Shown: positions 1-12,600 of the stretch, in pieces
Layout of the letters: each line of letters opens with the position of its first letter
How positions within the stretch are numbered: the first letter of the stretch is position 1
Assembly (NCBI GenBank): GCA_963921795.1
Contig: OY997649.1
Span: 34,842,580-34,906,579, forward strand
From: Nannobrachium achirus
Lineage: Eukaryota; Chordata; Actinopteri; Myctophiformes; Myctophidae
Length of the DNA stretch: 64,000 nt
Direction: 5' to 3'
The notes under the pieces: generated by a model
The model's input: only the letters and a program-made list of their open reading frames with translations
Databases searched by the model: none
What the model was told of the DNA's origin: nothing
Position numbers and translations under genes: made by a program

Positions 1-752
1 ATGAAAGGGCAAATAATGCACAAGTCATAGTAGATCACTTAAGTGATATACAGTATGTATGCAGTAGTAGATAATCTCATTGATAACACTGAATTAACTG
101 GAAGTGAATAATGTCTGGAAAAAGCTGTTGGGCATTTGGAAATATGTGTCAATTTGTAATTTGTAAGCATGAATTTCGTTTTGTACCTGGTTCTTAGACT
201 ACTCTCAAACCCCCAAACTTCTGAATGTCATATTATAAAGGAAAAATGTTTCCTTTCCTGAATTGATACTCGCCAATATAATATAATTTTACACTTTGTC
301 AAAACAGTCACAGGAAAATGTAGGACACTGGTATGATTTTCCATATCCCTTACTTGCTTGGTGATATTTTGTGAACATGTACTAATCTAATGTTATATTT
401 GAGAAAATGTCATTTGTTGCCCACAGCTACACTTCGTTCTAACAGTATCTTTTAATTGATGTGCTAAATTAATTGCATTGCATATCGAGGTTTCTTTGTG
501 AATGCAACTGCTCTATAATGAAGCTACTTTATTTTATTATATTTATTTGCCAGTATATTTATTTATTTATCTATTTATTTACTTGTTTAAATGCCGCTGT
601 GTTTGTAAAGCTGGAAGTGTTATTTTGTGTATTTTAAATGTGTATCGTAAAACAATCAAATTCTATATAAAGAATTAATATATTAAATGGTATATGTTTT
701 TATAATAAAAATAAAAATGGAAACATTTCTATTTTTCCAAAAGGCTATCTAA

Positions 753-783
<31 letters not shown>

Positions 784-792
784 GTCTCTCTC
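753..792. repeat. (TCTG)n microsatellite
   Basis: About eight tandem TCTG units followed by a short TC-rich run. Simple repeat. Confidence 0.95.
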
Positions 793-1033
793 TTTGCTTG
801 TTGGTTCAGTAAATCGGTAACGTTTTTTTTTTAGAGATCGTGTACCGATTTGCATGATGTTTTGACAAAATATGTAGGAGTATAATAACAAACAAAAAAA
901 ATGTTTCTAAAAGATCGGCCTCCTGGTGGCGCTGTAACAGGTCGATCTGACATTTTGGGGGCAGCGTTTCTGCTCTGGCATCCAAGGAGTGTGCACAGTA
1001 ACCAGTTTCGCTCGGAGATTGACCGCTCGCAGA

Positions 1034-1130
1034 CTGATTGATTGATTGATTGAAGACTTTATTCGAAGTTTAGGAAACGTTTAGGTACAGTTTCATGACA
1101 GTACAGTTCACTGGTGGTACACAGTAGGCC
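1034..1130 (-). mobile_element. Retroposon 3' end with (ATTG)n tail
   Basis: On the minus strand the unit reads '...GAATAAAGTCTTC' followed by (CAAT)n. This is how many fish non-LTR retroposons of the CR1/L2/Rex type end, with a short 3' UTR and a microsatellite tail. The body beside the tail (a tract around 'aggtacagtttcatgacag') recurs beside (ATTG)n tails at 2371-2485 and 30801-30870, and in the opposite orientation at 31085-31165. That makes it one dispersed family. The exact family is not identified. Confidence 0.6.
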
Positions 1131-1385
1131 TATATATCGTCAGAAAAAAAGAAGAAAAACAGTGCAAAAAATAAGAGATATTTACAATAGAAGGGTCAGG
1201 GGGAGGGTAAGGCCAGGCTAGGTTTATTTTTGTACCAGTTTCGAGCGGCTGCCGCCTGTGGATTATTACATGACCAGGGAAGGTGAGTACGGGAAATGTG
1301 TTTTTTATTTTATCATTGTTTAATTTGTTACTATAACGATGTGCCTCGATCGTTTAATAATAATGCAAATCAATGGGAAAAAGCA

Positions 1386-1458
1386 CGCCCGAACAGGGAC
1401 TTGAACCCTGGACCCTCAGATTAAAAGTCTGATGCTCTACCGACTGAGCTATCCGGGC
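1386..1458 (-). tRNA. tRNA-Lys (anticodon TTT)
   Basis: The minus strand gives a complete 73-nt cloverleaf. The acceptor stem GCCCGGA pairs with TTCGGGC (one G-T pair), followed by discriminator G. The D-arm has the A box (TAGCTCAGTCGG). The anticodon loop CTTTTAA gives anticodon TTT. The variable loop is short and the T-arm holds the B box GGTTCAAGTCC. There is no intron and no encoded CCA, as expected for a nuclear eukaryotic gene. The sequence is essentially the standard vertebrate tRNA-Lys-TTT and has no mismatch in its stems apart from the G-T pair, so it is probably functional. Confidence 0.95.
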
Positions 1459-2370
1459 GCTATGAGTACAATTCAGGCAGTGTTTCGTTATAAAGATAAA
1501 GTTGTAGTACTGTGCCACTCCTACTGTTGAGTGACTCTGTGAAGCTATGAAGCCACTGCCTTTAGGGCTAGTTCGTTTCTTCAAGTTTTGTTGATTTGTG
1601 TTTTTAAGTGGAAAAACTGGGAATAGAGACCAAATCGCATGATGTAGTGTTATAGTCAGCGTGTCAACTGTCAAGCCACAAAACGGCATTCCATCCCACT
1701 GTGTGTCTGTGTCCATATTCACGAATCACGGTCCCATGTGTTGGACGGCTGTCGAATCAAACTCACCCCTTGCAAAGTCCGCACATTGTTTTCCGAATAC
1801 GAGACCACGCTACGTATGTGGTCAAAGATGGTGGATAAATGAGAGAACTGCAGACGCACTCCCCATTTCTGCTCAATAATTGTAAAAAGTAAACTGTATG
1901 CTAATCGAATGTATGTCATCTATGGTTATAGGCCTAGCCTATATATATATTAGCCTATAGGCCTATATATATATAGTATACAATGGAGTAAAACATAAAC
2001 AACCAAATAGATAAGCTAGAAATAAAGTAAACGTGGTATGATAGAGCTCTTTTATGGTAGGTAAAGAGCTCTGCTCTGGATACTTTAGAGCCCCCTGTGC
2101 AGTGTGTGGCTGTACAATGAATCCCACCACCTTCTCACAGCACTCGCAGATTCCATGAGCTACTGTATTTTCCATGGCCCTATACGCCTGTCACTGTCAG
2201 GATGCTCTGGGTTGGAGCAGCGTATGAAGTTTCCAGGTCCTTCTCTCAAACCCAGCTGCCTGAGGTGGTACAGGTGTTGTCTTGCCTTCTTTGGCATAAT
2301 ACAGGTGTGTGTATTCTTCAATATGTTTTCAATATTCTCTCCTGAAAAACAAGCTTTGTATTGTAACAAT

Positions 2371-2485
2371 TGTTGATTGATTGATTGATTGATTGATTGA
2401 AAGATTGATTGATTGATTGAATTATTAGAAGTTTGCATAGGAAAAGGTACAGGACACTGGACAGTAGGCTACAGTTCACTGATAC
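2371..2485 (-). mobile_element. Retroposon 3' end with (ATTG)n tail
   Basis: A run of TTGATTGATTG is followed by a body ('attattagaagtttgcatag', then 'ggtacaggacactgg' and 'acagttcactg') similar to the copy at 1034-1130. It reads as the minus-strand 3' end of a LINE or SINE with a short-repeat tail. Confidence 0.55.
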
Positions 2486-2505
2486 AACATAGGTCAATTA
2501 AAAGG

Positions 2506-2775
2506 ATAATATCTCCATATATGGACATTCCCAGATATGAGCTTAATATTGATTACATCAGGGATCTCCATATATGGGCATAAAAGGGACAAGGACGGAA
2601 TTAATTAGCAAAATTTGCGATGCGGCAACCACACTGGTTATCATGAGACTGACACAATATGTCCATATATGCATATGGGCTTAATGTTGATGACATCATG
2701 GATCTCCATGTATGGGACATCAGACATCTATGATGTCACAGTCAGATGCCCATATATGGACATATTGTAACGACT
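2506..2775. repeat. CCATATATGG-rich dispersed repeat, copy 1
   Basis: The segment carries several near-perfect or perfect CCATATATGG palindromes (about 2516, 2567 and 2752) joined by the phrase 'gacatcagggatctcc' and variants. The same arrangement recurs at 17215-17640 and 41335-41525, which shows a dispersed repeat family. CCATATATGG fits the CArG consensus CC(A/T)6GG. No ORF is present and the element ends were not defined. Confidence 0.6.
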
Positions 2776-3534
2776 CTTCAAGAGATCGGGCCGTAACTCG
2801 CCATGCCAAGCGAGCTAGCTCTCTTGGCGTTGCGGGTTTCTTGCCTTGTCTGCTGAGTGGGGGGCTTTAAAACCGCTGCTACAGGTGGCTGCTACTCGAA
2901 ACTTGTAAAAAAGACAAAGCCTATCCGTACCTCCACCTGAACTTTCTATCGTAAATAGTAATAGCCTACCATTTATTTTTATTTAGTTTTTGATGATATT
3001 TTCTGCATATACTGAGTTTTATTTGCCATTTGTCATTTAAGGTTGTTGTATGAGTAAAAAAAGGATCCGAAATGAAACACGCCCAAAAGCTTTTAAGCCA
3101 CATTAATTCAGTAAATAAAATGCATAGATCCAAAGAACTCCTTAAAGCTGGCTCCCCCTTGCCATCTGCTGGTAAAACAAGATATCGACAGTGTGGCATA
3201 TCTTTTCGTGTGTCCACCATCTTCGATGTAGTACAGTGCAGGACTCAGGAGTCCCGGTGTTGCCGTCCACAGTGTGTCTGTGTACTACTGCTGTCTGTGA
3301 CTGCTGCAGCCAGACAGACCCAGTGAACACTCAACTACGGGAGAGTGTCTGTAGTTAGCCTGTTTGGTGCTACTTGTTTAGCCAGTTCGTTTCTTTAACA
3401 AGCAGCACTTGTCTAATTAATATGCGTTAATAGGCGCCGATAACACATTTCGACAATACTTGGGAGGAGCTGATCGTTTGTTTTGATCCTAAACGGGTTA
3501 TTAGCTATAGCCATAGAGGCTATAGCTCTATAGC

Positions 3535-3662
3535 TAACGCGGAAGGAAGGAAGGAAGAAAGATAGCCCTGCAGTCAGAGCCATCAATGAATAGCTGAACG
3601 TACGCTACAGAAATCCTTATTTTTGACCTTCTAGTAGGCCCTGCCTTCCACCCAGGCAAAGG
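3535..3662 (+). promoter_or_regulatory. Probable git2 promoter-proximal / 5' UTR region
   Basis: Just upstream of the git2 start codon there is a GGAA tandem tract (GCGGAAGGAAGGAAGGAAG, from about 3539), which could bind ETS factors, in a sequence locally richer in G+C. No TATA box is evident. The transcription start site cannot be placed from sequence. ETS-site clusters are common in TATA-less promoters of widely expressed genes; the assignment is inference. Confidence 0.3.
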
Positions 3663-6600
3663 ATGTCTAAACGCCTACGGAACAGTGAGGTTTGCGCTGA
3701 TTGCAGTGTCCCGGGTAAGAACTGCAACTCAATCCAGCCCTGCAGTTGTTTTCTGTTTAGCCTGACTGGCGTTACTGCCCTCCTAGCTTGGAGGTTGGAG
3801 CTCTACTGGTTAAGTTAGCCAGGCAGCCAAAATGATTCTGTTTTTAACTCAATGTTTTTATATAGTGAGAGAGTGTATGGTACCAAATAAAACCTTTTTA
3901 TTATTAATATTATTAGGCTATTATTATTTGTATACTACTTAGAAAAAGATACATGAACATTGAGGAGATTACTGTGTATCAATAAAAGCAGACAAGACAC
4001 TGACTGACATGTCCATTGATGTGGTGGGTCAGTACTGTTGTACAGCTGTTATATATTTGTTTTACCGTGTAGCTTCTAAAAACTGAAGTATATTATCTTA
4101 GAAGGCTAATACATACTATAAATCAGTGACAAACATGCTTTGTGTGGACTGTAGATCCAAGCTAAACGCTTGCAACTTGGCAATTGCAATGTTTATAAAC
4201 CCAGAAGTTGTAACACTGGACCCTTTCCCCCATACAAGACAGTCAGCTAGTAGCAGACAGTAAAGTCCCCCAAACGTTCTGTTCAACCTTCAGTTCAAGT
4301 TACTTAATTTTCAAGTTTTCACATACTGATGGCAAATCAATGAATCGTGTAGTCTGTGTGGATTTAAGGAGGTTCCTTGCTATGTTTGATGTTCGTTTTA
4401 GTTGATAATGATCTTACTTTGGTGTTATACAGAGGATATGTAGTCAATGTGATGTTTACAATCTTTGCTTTGTAAAATCAGGTTGGCATACAGTATCTCA
4501 TTGGGCCAATCATTGTTCTCAATTTTGAAATAACACTTGATTAGTAGTTGTCCTTCCTAGTCAGAGTAGGAAGTCTACACAACACAAGTTTAGAAGTCAC
4601 ACTTTAGCTGGGGGTAGTATATCCTCCATTGCTTGTCTGAACTAAGCATATTTCTTTCTTAAATAGGCCTACATTTATAATGATACAATTGGGCGCAATA
4701 CTAAAGACATTTCTGGGAAAGCAGAGTTATTGTTGTATTGTGTCAAAGACACTTAGCATAAAATCCATTTTTATACAGGAATGACGTGATGTTTTTCAGA
4801 CTGCACAGGAAACAAAACAGGATGCTGAGAGAATTGACTGGATGCAATGAATGTAGCAGATTCATACTGTATGTGCCAGTGCTGTTTCCCACCAATTTAA
4901 TTGTGTACTAATTACAAATGATGAGAGCTATGCTGAATGCATTTATTTTCTTGTCTTTAGATACAGAAATATATTTTGTGATAAGTAATTTAAGAGAGCT
5001 GATTAAAGGCTGCTGGCAAAGTGGCAGCTACTGTCGTGACCCCTTTGTCTCTAATAATCTTGGCTCAAAGTCTGACGAATCTCCACACCAGCTGGCCTGG
5101 TCTGCCCTTCCATGCCTATTTACCAGTTGTTGTTGTGTTCAAATATTTTTAGAGTTTCTGGATGTGGTATTAATTTAAGCAGCACTTGTTAAGGAAAGAG
5201 TAAAAGAGGCATGTGGTTGGCTTGTCAGCACTCAGTTCTCAGTGGAGTGGAAGGGGCAGACAAGACCCTCAGCACCAGGTGACCCAATCTAACCAGCAGC
5301 TGTTCCTCTTTCACCTCAGCTGTCACTATAGGAGGCATAACAAACCTCCCTGTCCCTCATCTGAGAAAGCCAGGCTCATTTATGCTCTGGCGCACAGCTT
5401 TGCCACTTGTAGAAAATGACTGATTTTCAAGCAATAAACATGATGCAACACATCGTGAAAAAGGAAGCCGTTACTCTGCATTTATTATTTAGATTCTTAG
5501 CGTCATCAAAAACTGTATCCAAGAACCATAATACGGTTTGTCTGTACTTCCCCTTTGCACTCTGCTTGAGTTCAACGCCAGCCCAAATCTACACAAGTGG
5601 GGTCAAGGAAGGGCTTAAAAGCCTGGGACTACACCTACTATTATGTCTACTATTACTACTACTTACAGTGTAGTTTAGGCATGCTTCTTGGTCAAGCCGG
5701 TATCAGCCTACAGTATATGTGCCCTCAGTGCTTCCTCAAGGCATATTGTGATAATAATAGCCTTAATATTGGTCTAGCCTGAATGTTGTAGTCAGCAGCG
5801 TCTGCGATTGAGGTTGTGTTCACTGTTCATGTTACATTAGCCGGTATACGGTTTGCTTTATCTGCAGTGATCTGAGATGGCCAAGTCAGCTAGACCTACA
5901 GTAAGGCAGATAAATTCCAAGGGTATAATTGAAATGGCTATCCTCTGTATGTTTGTGAGGACATAGAAATTGAATTGTTTTTAGTTGAGAAAATAAGTGT
6001 AATGGTCTTCCAATGCCAACACCAGAGATTTAAATAATAGTTATGTTAACAGACAAAAAACCCAGTCACAAGTTCAACAATGAAGTCAGAAGCCAAAGGG
6101 AAACTGTAATAACCTGTGATCGAGACAACTGATTTGTGGATCTGAAGTTAAAACTGTCAGACAAGGCAGATGGAGTTAATTCAAACAGAGGTGTTTTCAC
6201 GTAGTGTGCTGCCTGCTTATTATCTTCACAGCAAACATCAACCATTGTCAATATTAACCAGTGTTGTTGTGCAAATCCATTTGGTGTTACCCTTTCTCCT
6301 CCTCAGAACCTCGCTGGGCCTCAGTGAACAGGGGCGTGTTGATTTGTGACGAGTGCTGTAGTGTTCATCGGAGTCTGGGCAGACACAGCTCTCAAGTCCG
6401 TCACCTGACACACACGCCTTGGCCTTCCACGCAGCTACAAGTAAGAGCCCCATAATAACTTTGTTTTTTGTGAGGGTGTTTTTTTTTGTGTTTACAAAAT
6501 ACCCTTTTGTTCAAAGTCATGCTGTGTAACTATATCAATTCATCTTGCACTAGTGAACTAGTTTGGAAACGTAACTTCGGACGATTATTTCTCCCCTTCA

Positions 6601-9600
6601 ATAATAACCCCCAAAATGAATACCCCAACATGCTTCTGTTGGTAATCGCACTAGTTTTGAACCACCTGCCAGGTGTGCGACTGCCACCTGAGCATGGATC
6701 CTGCAACTTTGACAGAGATCCGTCTGTGGTACTGTTGTGCCTGTAAATCTCTGGAAGAAAGCCTATGGTCCTTCAGTGAAGCAAGGGGGGGGAATGGTCT
6801 TCCTGGGACGGCTCCTAAACGGTCTGTCTTTGACATCACCAGTCTCACGAAACTTGGTCCTACGTTTGGAAATGGTACCAGGGCTGACATCAAATAATGC
6901 TCCCACTCTGCGTGACGGAACACCAGCTTCCACTTGCCATATTGCACAGGCCTTATCTTTAAGGGACCAAAAAACTTGCACTCCCCCTCACAATCCCTCA
7001 CAGTTTTTGCTGGATTCTCGGCTGCAAGGCTAAGTAACTAGGCTAGCAGTTTACACAGGAAGTTCACAGAATTATTACCTAAATCTGTCTTTAAATGAAT
7101 TTCTGTCGATTATCTAGTTACAATGACAGCTTAGCTGAATAGAGGTCTCAGACTCAATTTGTATTATTTCCGGAACATTTCCATTTTCCAGTGCCTACTG
7201 CCTACATCATTTAAAAAAAAAGAAAAGGAAAATAGGAAAAGACTATATAGACTATATAGCTTATAGTCATCAGTGTTTCAGTTGTGTGGTGTGAATTATA
7301 CCTGGCCCTTCACTCAGTGGTACACTGGCTCCCACTCTGCTGGTTTTGTACATCTTTTTCAATAACGCTGACTCTTCTAATGTCTATCGATTCATTTATT
7401 TTCTACTCCCAAAATTGCAAGTCTGCATTGTTAAATACGAGACGGGCACCAGCCTACTCAGGAATGATTCAAGCATGCATTATTATTATTATTATATATG
7501 GTTGTATCGGTCGGATCAGTGTTTCCGGACAACTGCCTATCCGACCGTCTTGACTTGAGGCTGGGCATGACGCTCCCTCGGTCGTTTGAAGTCGATCGGA
7601 CGAACGGTTCTCGAGATACTGTAGGTGCAGATTTTGCACATTTATTGTAGAACTAGACCAGGTCAACCTGGTTGTGCCAGACCCCCTGTCTGTCATCATC
7701 ATTTATGACATCATGCCTTTTGTAGGCATGTCATCATCATGTCATCATCATATATACCCTTTATATAGAAAACCCGGACAGACCGACATTTGCTTATGTA
7801 GGCCTACCCATTTCATGGGTCTGGCCTTCACAGTCAACTGGCTTGACTGTGAACTGGCTTTCTCAAAGGCAACACACATTAATTGTTTCATTACTCCTAT
7901 TTAAATCAGATGGTGCAAACGTTATACAGCAATGGTGCAAATTCAATATGGGAGCACTCTCTTTTGGACCCTTCATCTGTGATGAGTGGAAAGCGAAAGG
8001 CCAATCCTCAGGACAAAGTGCAGTGAGTCATAATTGTTTGAAAACATATCACATAGATCGTCATGGAATTTGTGAACAGAAACTGGTTGTTGGACATTAA
8101 ATGTCAATGTGCCTCTGGCTAATTACTCACTTTCTGCTCTTTCTGTTTCTTCTTCTGTTTTATGTTGCCCCAAAAGTCCAAACAAAACAGAATTTATAAA
8201 GGCCAAATATCAAATGTTAGCATTTGTCCATCGCATGCCATGCAGAGAGGAGGACAGCTGCACAGCTAAGGATTTAAGCAAGGTGAGGAGAAAAGGTTGC
8301 TTTCTAAATTGTTATTTAAGTGAGGTCCGGGGACCCCCAGGGGTCCTTGAGCGGGTTCCAGGGGGTAACCCAGCAAATATAGTTAGTATAGTGCCAAAAT
8401 CAGTTTGACTGCTTTAACCTTATATACATCGGATATTTGAAAATAGCCGATCTCCAAGCTCTCTTTCAATGCGGTGCTTGTAGAGATATTTTCAAATCGT
8501 CTTGAAAGAATTTGGTGTATTTTTAAAACATTTACAGAAATGTTGTATAGGGGTCCCTGACTCCCTGGCACAAAATATCTTCAGATGGGTGTCCATGGCC
8601 AAATAACTATTAATGTGGGGTTCTTTGACATGAAAACGTTTGAGAACCACTGCTCTAAAGGTCATTTACACGCCGGGAGGTGTGAAACAATGCGAAAATG
8701 TGTCCGATAATATTTCGCATTAAACTATTCATGATAAAGCTGACCCATTTCAACAGGTTGTTGCTTTTATTCATAGTTAAAAACCTACTTCATTCATTCA
8801 GTAAAACACTTTGAAAACAACTGTTTGGTAAATTTATGAAAACCCATAAATTTATGAAAACCCATCCCGGTGTGTAAGGGTCTTGTGAACAGCTTTGCTT
8901 CAAACTTGCAGCTAGTCAGAGGTTAATTTTGTTACTGTTTTTTTCTCTCCAAGCAACTACACTCAAGTGTACGGACTGGGAATCTCGAGACATGCTTGAG
9001 GCTGCTATCACTGGGAGCCCAAGCTAATTTCTTTCACCCAGTAAGGGCTCACTCACTACTTAACCTTTTTGTGTTTGGCATGTACTAAACAATCTACAAA
9101 TTTGTATTTGAAATCCTGTTTCTCAAAGTGGATTCCAGGGACTCTGTGGGTTCCTTTAGGGAAGTCTAAATTGACCCATACAAGTCTGTAACTCTGGCAG
9201 TGTACAAATGGAACCAAATGAACCCTAACACGTTCATTTGGTTCCATTTGTACACTGTCGGAGTTAAGAGGAGACCTTGAAATTTGAAAGTTTGAGAAAC
9301 AATGTTTTAAATGACTCCTCTGAAGATTTCTTCAATTTCTTTTCCTCAAGGAAAAAGGGAACACCCCCCTGCATGTGGCTGCCAAGGCAGGCCAGGTATC
9401 TCAAGCTGAGCTATTGACAGTTTATGGTGCTGATCCAGGAGCCCCAGACACCAGCGGCAAAACTCCTATTGACTATGCAAGGTTAACAGGAGACTTTTCC
9501 ACCCCCGGATACATCTTAAATCATTAAAACATGAGATTTTACACACCTGTAATTACACCTTGGAAGTAATAACTTACTGATAGTGTGTATTCTCTTTAGG

Positions 9601-12600
9601 CAAGCTGGACACCATGACCTGGCAGATAGGCTGGTTGAGATCCAGTATGAGCTCACTGACCGACTGGCATTCTATCTCTGTGGAAGAAAGCCAGGTAAGC
9701 AGACTATTGTCAGACAGATCTAGCAAATAATTGTTCTTTTTTTAATCTGTGACAGAAAGACACTTAAGAAAAACATAAGACTTGGAAGTGAATTGATAGT
9801 CGTGTATTTTTTCTTGTGACTGCCAACATTTCAAGGTAAAGCCCACACATGTTGCTCCCTGCAGGTTAAAGAAAAAACATCTTTGCATCTGCACAAAAGC
9901 TTTACCGACCATTTGTTCATGCTACTTTTACTGTAGATGATACATTGTTTACAGTTGATTACTTAAACAATTGGCATGGTGTGGTTGTAGTCATCCATAT
10001 TTGCATCATTGTTTGTTTCAGATCATAAAACTGGCCAGCACTTCATAGTTCCACAAATGGCTGACAGGTAAGAATATGAGTATCCACAGTCAAGTGATCG
10101 CCTTTAAAGTTGAAGACTTGAGTGGATGATTTTAACTTGAATCAACCCTTCAAAACTGTTGAGTGGCTTTGTTGCAGTTGTTTATGGTTGTGTTCTCGCT
10201 CTGGGACCTGTTCTGACATGCTTGTGGCCTTGGCGAAGCATCCATTATCTGGTTGTGAGGAAAGAGACTAAAGTAGCTCATATACACCACACAACGGTTC
10301 TATTGTTGTAAATGGTTGAACTGTAGTGCCAGTCACAGCATTGTACTGCAGTACAGTATACAGTAGCATTGTTCTTTTATTTAGAATATAAATTTAGATT
10401 TCTTCTTCTTTATTGCTCTCTAAATGGATAAGGAATATGTAAGTATTATGGAGCAAAAAGTGATTGTTTTTCCAGTGTTTTTATTACATTTTTGTCTTTT
10501 GTTAGTAGAATGATATATAAGTTTTAATTGTGTGTTTTTCCCCCCTCCAACATTTTTAGCAGTTTGGATTTATCAGAACTGGCAAAGGCTGCGAAGAAGA
10601 AACTGCAGTCTGTAAGTGTTGCAGTATTTAAATTGATCATCAATTATACTATACAAATTTCATGACAGGCTCCTCTAAATGAGACTGACCCACTCCTGAC
10701 TGTCTGTTCTTCATTATTTGTAACGCAGCTCAGTAATCATTTATTTGAGGAGTTGGCCATGGATGTGTATGACGAGGTGGACAGAAGGGAGACTGATGCA
10801 GGTAAGAGACCAGATTTGTCGTAGACGAGGGAAAAAAGGTGTGGGCCAAGTTTAGACCCATGTGGACACTGATCAGCAAAGTCTATAGATAGGATCTTAA
10901 ATGAGTAGTTCACCCCCAAAATTACTTTTTTTCTATTGATTACTCACGCCATGGAGACTTGAGTTCAATAATATTTTTAGTTTTTTTCCGCATTCCTAAG
11001 ACAAAAAATGTATTACAATAAATGTACCCCCATTGATTCCGGATGGGGACCCAAATGCATTCGGGTCCCCATCGGGAATCAATGGAGGTAGATTTACTAT
11101 AATACAATTTTTTGTCTAAGGAATGCGACAATTACAAAACAATATTATTGAACTCAAGTCTCCATGGCGTGAGTAATCAATAGAAAAAAAATCATTTTGG
11201 GGGTGAACTAATCCGTTTAAGTGGTTAAAAGCTACCTAAATAGATTGCATATTGCAGAATGCAGATATGAATATGACCTTTGAATGCACCCCTGTTGTGT
11301 GTAGTATGGTTAGCTACGCAGAACCACAGCACCCTAGTGACAGAGACGACTGTGGTCCCTTTCCTTCCTGTGAACCCAGAATATTCATCAACACGAAACC
11401 AGGTAAGTTGACCTCACACAACCTTTACTCAGTTCAGTTAAACTGTAAAACCATTCATTTTGCTTTGTGTTGAGAAAAAAACACTCCTCTTAATGTGTTT
11501 CCTCATTTATCACAAGTTGACACATTCACCTTGAAGTTTGCAGTATGATTTGAAGTATTTTTTTTTCTTTCTTTAATTTAGGGACGGCAAAAACTTGCAA
11601 GATTCAATGCACATGAATTTGCAACTCTTGTGATTGACATTTTAAGTGACGCTAAACGGAGACAGCAAGGGAATTCAGTCTCTAGCCCCAAAGGTCAGTA
11701 GGTCATATTGATATTTCAATCAAAGTTTGACTTGACTAGTGTAACTGGTATAGTGATGTCAATCTTTTCTTTGTGCTTCTGCTTGATTCCAGACAATGTT
11801 GATCTTATCCTGAGGAATGTGGGTATGAGACATGGAAGTGAAGGCCAGGACAACGACCAGCCTGATTATGATAGCGTGGCCTCTGATGAGGATACAGATC
11901 AAGAACAACCTTCAAGCAAAGGAGATAGGACCAAGGTAGTTGACGACAAGATCCAACAAAATAAGACAAAAGAGCTACTCGTTTCAAAAGGACAAGCACA
12001 ATAAACATTAACTCACTGTCCCGGCAGTTGTCTCTGCCAGGCCAAAGTCGTGGCAGAGACTGCGTCATGCATTTGTGCGTATCTCTGGCACCGTTGGACC
12101 GATCCATGTGAAACGGTGCACACACACTCCCTGAATGCCAGAACAGAGCAGAACTAGCCTGGCCTGGCCAGACTATATACTAATGCAGCTAACTAACTGC
12201 AGTTTTAACATGGATGGATTGTCTGGCTGTGCTAGGCTAGAGCAGAACCAGTTGCCTATTATAGCACCACCAGCAGGCAGATTTTTGCAAAACACATTTT
12301 TGGCTAGTACTCCTACAAATATGTGATCAACATGGATTTGCCCGATTCTTTTCATATCCCATCCTGATTGGCATCTGAAGTTAGGAACGTTTGGAACAAA
12401 ATGCCTCAAATCATGAACGCAGTGTCCGATTGCCATGAAAGGATGAGAAAGAAATGCCACTCTCTTGCCTATTATAGTGACACCAGGAGGCCGATTTGAG
12501 CAAAACCACATTTTATATTACTCACATTTTGTCCAAATATCATGCAAATCGGTACACATTATGTCTATAGTCATGACTGAATTCCGAACATTGCTGGCCC

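Larger units (their letters stand above)
1..1385. other. AT-rich intergenic DNA, no gene seen
   Basis: No convincing coding exon is visible on either strand. The first 720 bases are very AT-rich and end with poly(A)-signal-like AATAAA runs near 705-715, so they could be the 3' end of a neighbouring transcript, but nothing proves it. A (TCTG)n tract follows at about 753-792. After it comes a repeat-like stretch (about 825-960) with the phrases 'gtaccgatttgcatgatg' and 'cctcctggtggcgctg', which recur in modified form at 12240-12560 and 23990-24140. In the human synteny ANKRD13A lies on this side of GIT2, divergently transcribed; none of its exons was recognised here. Confidence 0.5.

Noticed and set aside
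1354-1722. A 122-codon minus-strand frame near the left end.
   Set aside because: It reads through the tRNA-Lys gene and its flank and has no protein similarity.
1-3600. Expected neighbour ankrd13a upstream of git2.
   Set aside because: No exon resembling its conserved N-terminal region was found on either strand; it may lie beyond the window or be displaced by repeats.
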